A DNA stretch of 64,000 bases, from contig DWXJ01000080.1 of the NCBI GenBank assembly GCA_019119285.1, forward strand, positions 1 to 64,000. Reading direction: 5' to 3'. This document shows, piece by piece, positions 59,613 through 64,000 of the stretch. Under the pieces are notes generated by a model. That model saw only the letters and a list, made by a program, of their open reading frames with translations, made no database searches and was not told the origin of the DNA. A program made the position numbers and the translations under genes. The stretch is from Merdimonas faecigallinarum (GTDB taxonomy: Bacteria > Bacillota > Clostridia > Lachnospirales > Lachnospiraceae). Position 1 is the first letter of the stretch. Each line of letters opens with the position of its first letter.

Positions 59613-61691
59613 TTACGCATCCTCTTCCGCACGTTTCTTAATCTCTGCTTCCTGTACATCGGACGGCGCCTGCTCATAGCGTGCGAACTCATAAGAGTAG
59701 GTTCCTCTTCCGCCTGTCATGGAGCGTAATACCGTGCAATATCCGAAGAGACCAGTCATCGGAATGTCTGCAACGATCTCCTGTCTGCCTCCTGCAAGCG
59801 GATTCATACCCAGCACACGTCCGCGGCGTTTGTTCAGGTCGCCCATTACATCTCCGGTGTAATCATCCGGAACTACTACCTTAATGGAAGCGATAGGCTC
59901 CAGAAGGATCGGCGCCGCTTCCATAAAGCCTTTCTTGAACGCCTGGATCGTAGCGGTCTTAAATGCCATTTCAGAAGAGTCTACCGGATGGTAGGAACCA
60001 TCATATAACGTGGCTTTCACGCCCACAACCGGATATCCGGCCAGAGGTCCTCTCTGTACGGACTCCTGCAGACCTTTTTCCACTGCCGGGAAGTAATTCT
60101 TTGGAACCGCTCCGCCTACAACCGTCTCTTCAAATACATACGGGCTCTCCAGATCTCCGGAAGGCTCGAAGGTCATCTTTACATGACCGTACTGTCCGTG
60201 TCCGCCGGACTGTTTCTTGTATTTGGTATCCACGTCGGATTTCTTCTTAATGGTCTCCCGGAAGGCAACCTTGGGAGTCTCCAGAGTTACCTCGCATTTA
60301 TAGCGCTCTGCCAGCTTGCTGACAGCCACTTCCAGATGCTGGTCGCCCATGCCGTAGATCAGGGACTGGCGGTTCTCACTGTCGTTGACAGCCTTTAAGG
60401 TCACATCCTCTGCCATCATTCTCTGCAGCGCCTGGGATACCTTGTCCTCGTCCCCTTTATTCTTGGTCACATATCTCATATATGTATAAGGTTTGGAGTA
60501 TTCCGTCTTGCCATACAGGATCGGTGTTGTCTTGGTAGACAGGGTGTCGCCGGTCCTGGTATTGGCGAGTTTTCCGATGGCTCCGATATCGCCTGCGAAC
60601 AGTTCGCTGACTTCCACCGGTTTATTTCCGATCATGGTGTAGATCTTGCCAAGCTTCTCATCTGCTTCGGAATCTGCATTGTAGAGCACATCGTCTCCCT
60701 TCAGAACGCCGGAGCAGACCTTGATAAAGGAATATTTTCCGATAAACGGATCCACCATAGTCTTAAATACATACGCAGACTTTGCTTTTGCGAAGTCATA
60801 GTTTGCCTCGTAGATCTCGTTGGTCTTGCGGTTGATGCCCGCGCACTCTCTCCAGTCTGGACTGGGGAAGAATCTTACGATATCAGACAGCAGGTTGGCA
60901 ACGCCCTGTGCCTGAAGATTGGATCCCATTGCCACCGGAACGATGGATCCTTCCATTACCTCGGTACGCATAGCCGCACGGATCTCTTCTACGGAGAACT
61001 CTTCTCCTGCAAAGTAACGCTCCATAAATTCATCGCTGGTCTCTGCCACTGCCTCCAGAAGCTTCTCCCTGTAGATCTCCAGGTTCGGCTTGCAGTAATC
61101 CGGGATCTCGCACTCTTCTCTCTGTCCGATACCGGTGTAACGGCGTCCTGCGTTCTTGATAACATTGACATATCCCACCAGCTTCTCATTCTCGCGGATC
61201 GGCTGGAAATGCGGCGCGATCACCTTGCCATAGCGGTCGGTCAGATCCTGCACCACCTGACGGAAGCTGGCGTCGTCCACATCCATCTCTGTCACGTAGA
61301 TCATACGGGGCAGATTATACTTGTCGCAGAGTTCCCAGGCTTTTTCCGTTCCGACTTCCACGCCTGCTTTACCGGATACTACGATAACGGCCGCGTCTGC
61401 AACGCTGACTGCCTCTTCTACTTCTCCTACAAAATCAAAATATCCCGGAGTGTCCAGAACATTGATCTTCGCTTTTTCCCATTCGATCGGCACCAGAGTT
61501 GTGCTGATGGAAAATTCACGTTTCTGCTCCTCTTTATCAAAGTCACTGATCGTATTTTTGTCTGTAACCTTTCCCATACGAGTCGTGGCCCCTGATACGT
61601 ATGCCATTGCTTCGACCAGGCTGGTTTTTCCGCATCCGCCGTGTCCAAGCAGGACTACGTTTCTAATTTCGTCCGTTCTGTAAACCTTCAT
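59613..61691 (-). CDS. elongation factor G-like protein (translational GTPase)
   Basis: A 692-residue EF-G-family paralogue of the kind found beside ordinary FusA in Firmicutes and Thermotoga. G1 is GHGGCGKTS, the switch I part is KREFSIST where classical EF-G has RGITI, G3 is DTPGYFDF. The G4 position reads VTEMD in place of NKMD. Domains II-V follow, with GGHGQYGHVKM, GRVLGM and GYCTVLRSMTGGRGTYSYEFARYE as EF-G-like landmarks. It probably does not replace fusA; its function is unsettled. A promoter (TTGTAA-17-TACAAT) precedes it. Confidence 0.9.
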   Translation of the reverse strand: MKVYRTDEIRNVVLLGHGGCGKTSLVEAMAYVSGATTRMGKVTDKNTISDFDKEEQKREFSISTTLVPIEWEKAKINVLDTPGYFDFVGEVEEAVSVADAAVIVVSGKAGVEVGTEKAWELCDKYNLPRMIYVTEMDVDDASFRQVVQDLTDRYGKVIAPHFQPIRENEKLVGYVNVIKNAGRRYTGIGQREECEIPDYCKPNLEIYREKLLEAVAETSDEFMERYFAGEEFSVEEIRAAMRTEVMEGSIVPVAMGSNLQAQGVANLLSDIVRFFPSPDWRECAGINRKTNEIYEANYDFAKAKSAYVFKTMVDPFIGKYSFIKVCSGVLKGDDVLYNADSEADEKLGKIYTMIGNKPVEVSELFAGDIGAIGKLANTRTGDTLSTKTTPILYGKTEYSKPYTYMRYVTKNKGDEDKVSQALQRMMAEDVTLKAVNDSENRQSLIYGMGDQHLEVAVSKLAERYKCEVTLETPKVAFRETIKKKSDVDTKYKKQSGGHGQYGHVKMTFEPSGDLESPYVFEETVVGGAVPKNYFPAVEKGLQESVQRGPLAGYPVVGVKATLYDGSYHPVDSSEMAFKTATIQAFKKGFMEAAPILLEPIASIKVVVPDDYTGDVMGDLNKRRGRVLGMNPLAGGRQEIVADIPMTGLFGYCTVLRSMTGGRGTYSYEFARYEQAPSDVQEAEIKKRAEEDA

Positions 61692-61729
61692 ATTGTGCTG
61701 CCTCCTTATTGGTAAAATCTCATGTGTAC

Positions 61730-61758
61730 ATTGTACTAAAAAATTGACAATATTACAA
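61730..61758 (-). promoter_or_regulatory. Promoter of the EF-G-like gene
   Basis: Minus-strand TTGTAA (61753-61758), 17-nt spacer, TACAAT (61730-61735), about 39 bp before the ATG with AAGGAGG. Confidence 0.6.
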
Positions 61759-61815
61759 CTGATTTATGCATTTTTTACAATCTATACAGCTTTTTTGCTT
61801 TAAAGTGGCAAAGTA

Positions 61816-61845
61816 TTGACAAAGCCGGTTTCCAAAGGTTACAAT
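61816..61845 (+). promoter_or_regulatory. tyrA-aroA promoter
   Basis: TTGACA (61816-61821), 18-nt spacer, TACAAT (61840-61845), 35 bp before the tyrA ATG. Confidence 0.75.
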
Positions 61846-61880
61846 ATTTTCTGTATGAGCCTGGAAAGGAAATATAAAAT

Positions 61881-62975
61881 ATGAAGATGAAAATTGGTTT
61901 TATCGGCCTGGGCCTGATCGGCGGATCCCTTGCAAAAGCCATCCGCCAGTACTACCCGGACTGTGAGATTACAGCATTTGATAAGAATAAAGAAACACTG
62001 GCACTGGCTACCCTGGAGTCTGTCATCGACGTCGCCGCCACGTCCCTGGACGATAATTTTTACGGCTGCCGTTATCTCTTTTTATGTGCGCCGGTCTCCT
62101 GCAATACCGCCTATTTAAAGCAGCTGGCCCGGTATCTGGACGGAGACTGTATCTTAAGCGATGTAGGCAGCGTCAAGGGACAGATCCACCGGGAGGTGGA
62201 AAGGCTCGGGATCGGAAAACATTTTATCGGCGGGCATCCCATGGCCGGCTCGGAAAAGAGCGGCTACGCAAACTCCAGAGCCATGCTTCTGGAAAATGCC
62301 TATTATGTGCTGACGCCGGGAAAAGAAGTTCCCGAAGAAAAGGTCCGCGCCTTTCAGGAATTTCTTGAAAGCCTGAAAGCCCTGCCGGTCCTTCTGGATG
62401 CAGACACCCACGACAAAGTTACCGGAACCATCAGCCATCTGCCCCATATCATCGCGGCAAGTCTGGTGGAACTGGTCCGGGACACCGATACCGGCGAAGG
62501 ACTGATGAAAACCCTGGCTGCAGGAGGATTTAAAGATCTGACCCGGATCGCCTCCTCTTCGCCTGTCATGTGGCAGCATATCTGCGAACAGAACAAAGAG
62601 CATATCACGGAGATCTTAAGCGGATACATCCGTTCTCTGGAAACCGCAAAGGAGCACATTGCCGCCGGCGACGGCCAGTGGGTGTACCGGCTTTTCGACC
62701 AGTCCAGGAATTACCGCAATTCCATCTCTGATGCGTCCGCAGGCCCGATCAAAAAGGCCTACGCCGTCTACTGCGATATCATTGACGAGGCGGGCGGGAT
62801 CGCGGCCATTGCCACAATCCTGGCTTCCGGCGGGATTAATATTAAAAATATCGGCATCGTCCACAACCGGGAATTTGAAGAAGGGGTTCTGCGGATCGAG
62901 TTCTATGAAGAGAGCGCCTCCAAAAAGGCGGCGGAACTGCTGCAGAAATACAGGTATATTGTTTATGAGCGTTAG
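61881..62975 (+). CDS. tyrA: prephenate dehydrogenase with ACT domain
   Basis: A 364-residue enzyme making 4-hydroxyphenylpyruvate for tyrosine. The NAD motif is GLGLIGGSLAKAI (9-21), GGHPMAGSEKSG and TISHLPHIIAASL carry the catalytic His residues, and a C-terminal ACT domain (from about 295, DEAGGIAAIATILASGGINI) should bind tyrosine. AAAGGAAA is before the ATG. It overlaps aroA by 11 bp. Confidence 0.95.
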   Translation: MKMKIGFIGLGLIGGSLAKAIRQYYPDCEITAFDKNKETLALATLESVIDVAATSLDDNFYGCRYLFLCAPVSCNTAYLKQLARYLDGDCILSDVGSVKGQIHREVERLGIGKHFIGGHPMAGSEKSGYANSRAMLLENAYYVLTPGKEVPEEKVRAFQEFLESLKALPVLLDADTHDKVTGTISHLPHIIAASLVELVRDTDTGEGLMKTLAAGGFKDLTRIASSSPVMWQHICEQNKEHITEILSGYIRSLETAKEHIAAGDGQWVYRLFDQSRNYRNSISDASAGPIKKAYAVYCDIIDEAGGIAAIATILASGGINIKNIGIVHNREFEEGVLRIEFYEESASKKAAELLQKYRYIVYER

Positions 62976-64000
62976 AGACATTCATCCATCCAGACAATTA
63001 AAAGGAGAAATACTGGTTCCGGGAGATAAGTCCATCTCCCACCGGGCCGTCATGTTCGGCTCCCTGGCAAAGGGCAATACCCGGATCTCTCATTTCTTAA
63101 GCGGCGCGGACTGCCTGTCCACCATCTCCTGTTTCCGCAAGATGGGGGTGCCGATCGAAATGGAAAAAGACCAGGTGCTGGTACACGGAAACGGACTTCA
63201 CGGCCTGCGCGCCCCGGAAGAGATCCTGGACACCGGAAACAGCGGCACCACCACCCGGCTGATCGCGGGGATCCTGGCCGGCCAGTCCTTCCCAAGCGTT
63301 CTTTCCGGGGATGATTCCTTAAATTCCCGTCCCATGGGACGGATCATAACTCCCTTAAATCAGATGGGCGCGCACATCACCAGCATCCGGGAAAATGGAT
63401 GCGCCCCCCTTCGCATCGAACCCGGCAGGCTTCACGGGATCCATTACACGTCTCCGGTTGCCTCTGCACAGGTAAAGTCCGCGGTTCTGCTGGCAGGACT
63501 TTATGCAGAGGGAGAAACTTCCGTGACGGAGCCTGCGCTTTCCCGGAACCACACGGAACTGATGCTTCAGGGCTTTGGCGCTTCTCTTACTTCCACCGTC
63601 CATCCGGACGGGACCGCCACTGCTTCCGTCCTTCCCTGCAGCGAATTGTTTGCAAGAGACATCCGGGTGCCGGGGGATATTTCTTCTGCCGCTTATTTTA
63701 TCGCGGCAGGGCTTCTGACCCCGGGGTCTGAGATCCTGGTAAGAAATGTGGGGCTGAACCCTACAAGAGCCGGCTTTCTGACTGTCTGCCAAAACATGGG
63801 CGCAAAGCTGTCCCTGCAGAACAAGACCACCCAGGGCGGGGAAGAGATGGCGGACATCCTGGTTTCTTCCGGGCCGCTGCACGGAACTGTGATCGAAGGC
63901 TCCCTGATCCCTTCTCTCATCGATGAGATCCCCATCCTGGCTGTAATGGCCGCCTTCGCAGATGGGACGACCATCATCCGGGACGCGGCGGAACTAAAAG
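62965..64000 (+). CDS. aroA: 3-phosphoshikimate 1-carboxyvinyltransferase (partial, runs off right edge)
   Basis: The first 345 residues of EPSP synthase, reading MSVRDIHPSRQLKGEI and onward with no stop before the edge. Substrate motifs are GDKSISHRAVMF, LDTGNSGTTTRLIAG, LNSRPMGRI and SPVASAQVKSAVLLAG; SLIDEIPILAVMAAFADG carries the catalytic Asp/Glu region. About 80-90 residues are missing at the C-terminus. The start lies inside the end of tyrA, so the two are translationally coupled in aromatic amino acid synthesis. Confidence 0.95.
   Translation, partial: MSVRDIHPSRQLKGEILVPGDKSISHRAVMFGSLAKGNTRISHFLSGADCLSTISCFRKMGVPIEMEKDQVLVHGNGLHGLRAPEEILDTGNSGTTTRLIAGILAGQSFPSVLSGDDSLNSRPMGRIITPLNQMGAHITSIRENGCAPLRIEPGRLHGIHYTSPVASAQVKSAVLLAGLYAEGETSVTEPALSRNHTELMLQGFGASLTSTVHPDGTATASVLPCSELFARDIRVPGDISSAAYFIAAGLLTPGSEILVRNVGLNPTRAGFLTVCQNMGAKLSLQNKTTQGGEEMADILVSSGPLHGTVIEGSLIPSLIDEIPILAVMAAFADGTTIIRDAAELK

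Overview
The window looks like chromosomal DNA of a Gram-positive anaerobe of the class Clostridia, most likely family Lachnospiraceae. This is inferred from gene content: a class III fructose-1,6-bisphosphatase, HPr kinase, long-form HPF, RF2 with a +1 frameshift, a T-box in front of leuS, a LexA-type box of the Bacillus kind, and several protein families typical of gut Lachnospiraceae (DUF1846, an Rpn-like PD-(D/E)XK protein, a two-OB-fold SSB). The core is moderately GC-rich with dense, mostly minus-strand operons and strong AGGAGG ribosome binding sites. No rRNA, tRNA or CRISPR was seen.

Region 1 (1-5.1 kb) is the only clearly accessory stretch. It is AT-rich and holds a four-gene minus-strand operon: a small unknown protein, a DUF3990 ADP-ribosyltransferase-like protein, another unknown protein, and a NADAR-domain ADP-ribose hydrolase running off the left edge. 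Next come a decayed RhuM-like fragment, the first 86 codons of uvrB with an intact promoter and SOS box, a dead IS30-type element, and an alpha/beta hydrolase whose C-terminus has been replaced. The abrupt end of uvrB suggests that an island or rearrangement joined here.

Region 2 (5.1-26.9 kb) is a housekeeping block on the minus strand. It carries protein quality control (tig, clpP, clpX, lon) with engB and an AI-2E family transporter; the aspartate pathway (hom, an apgM-type gene that may be homoserine kinase, lysC, then dapA-dapB); secA-prfB; an orphan eukaryotic-type hisA; and fbp. A few plus-strand genes (CYTH protein, XRE regulator) interrupt it.

Region 3 (27-48 kb) has bipA, a membrane protein, hpf, a yigZ-family gene, a class A PBP with a Gly-rich tail, the glcK-hprK-uvrC operon, ftsH, a DUF1846 gene, glf, sbcD-sbcC, a YkgJ-type gene and asparaginase.

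Region 4 (48-64 kb) has an Rpn-like protein with a repeat-encoded tail, leuS under T-box control, a small P-loop protein, a CapA-like phosphoesterase, a trkA-trkH potassium uptake operon followed by an unknown membrane protein and an AEC transporter, an EF-G-like GTPase, and tyrA-aroA at the right edge.

Two identical 15-bp-stem palindromes (37.4 and 54.0 kb) and a repeat cluster beside leuS (49.2 kb) look like dispersed intergenic repeats. The best candidate for an undescribed system is the DUF3990/NADAR operon at the left edge.
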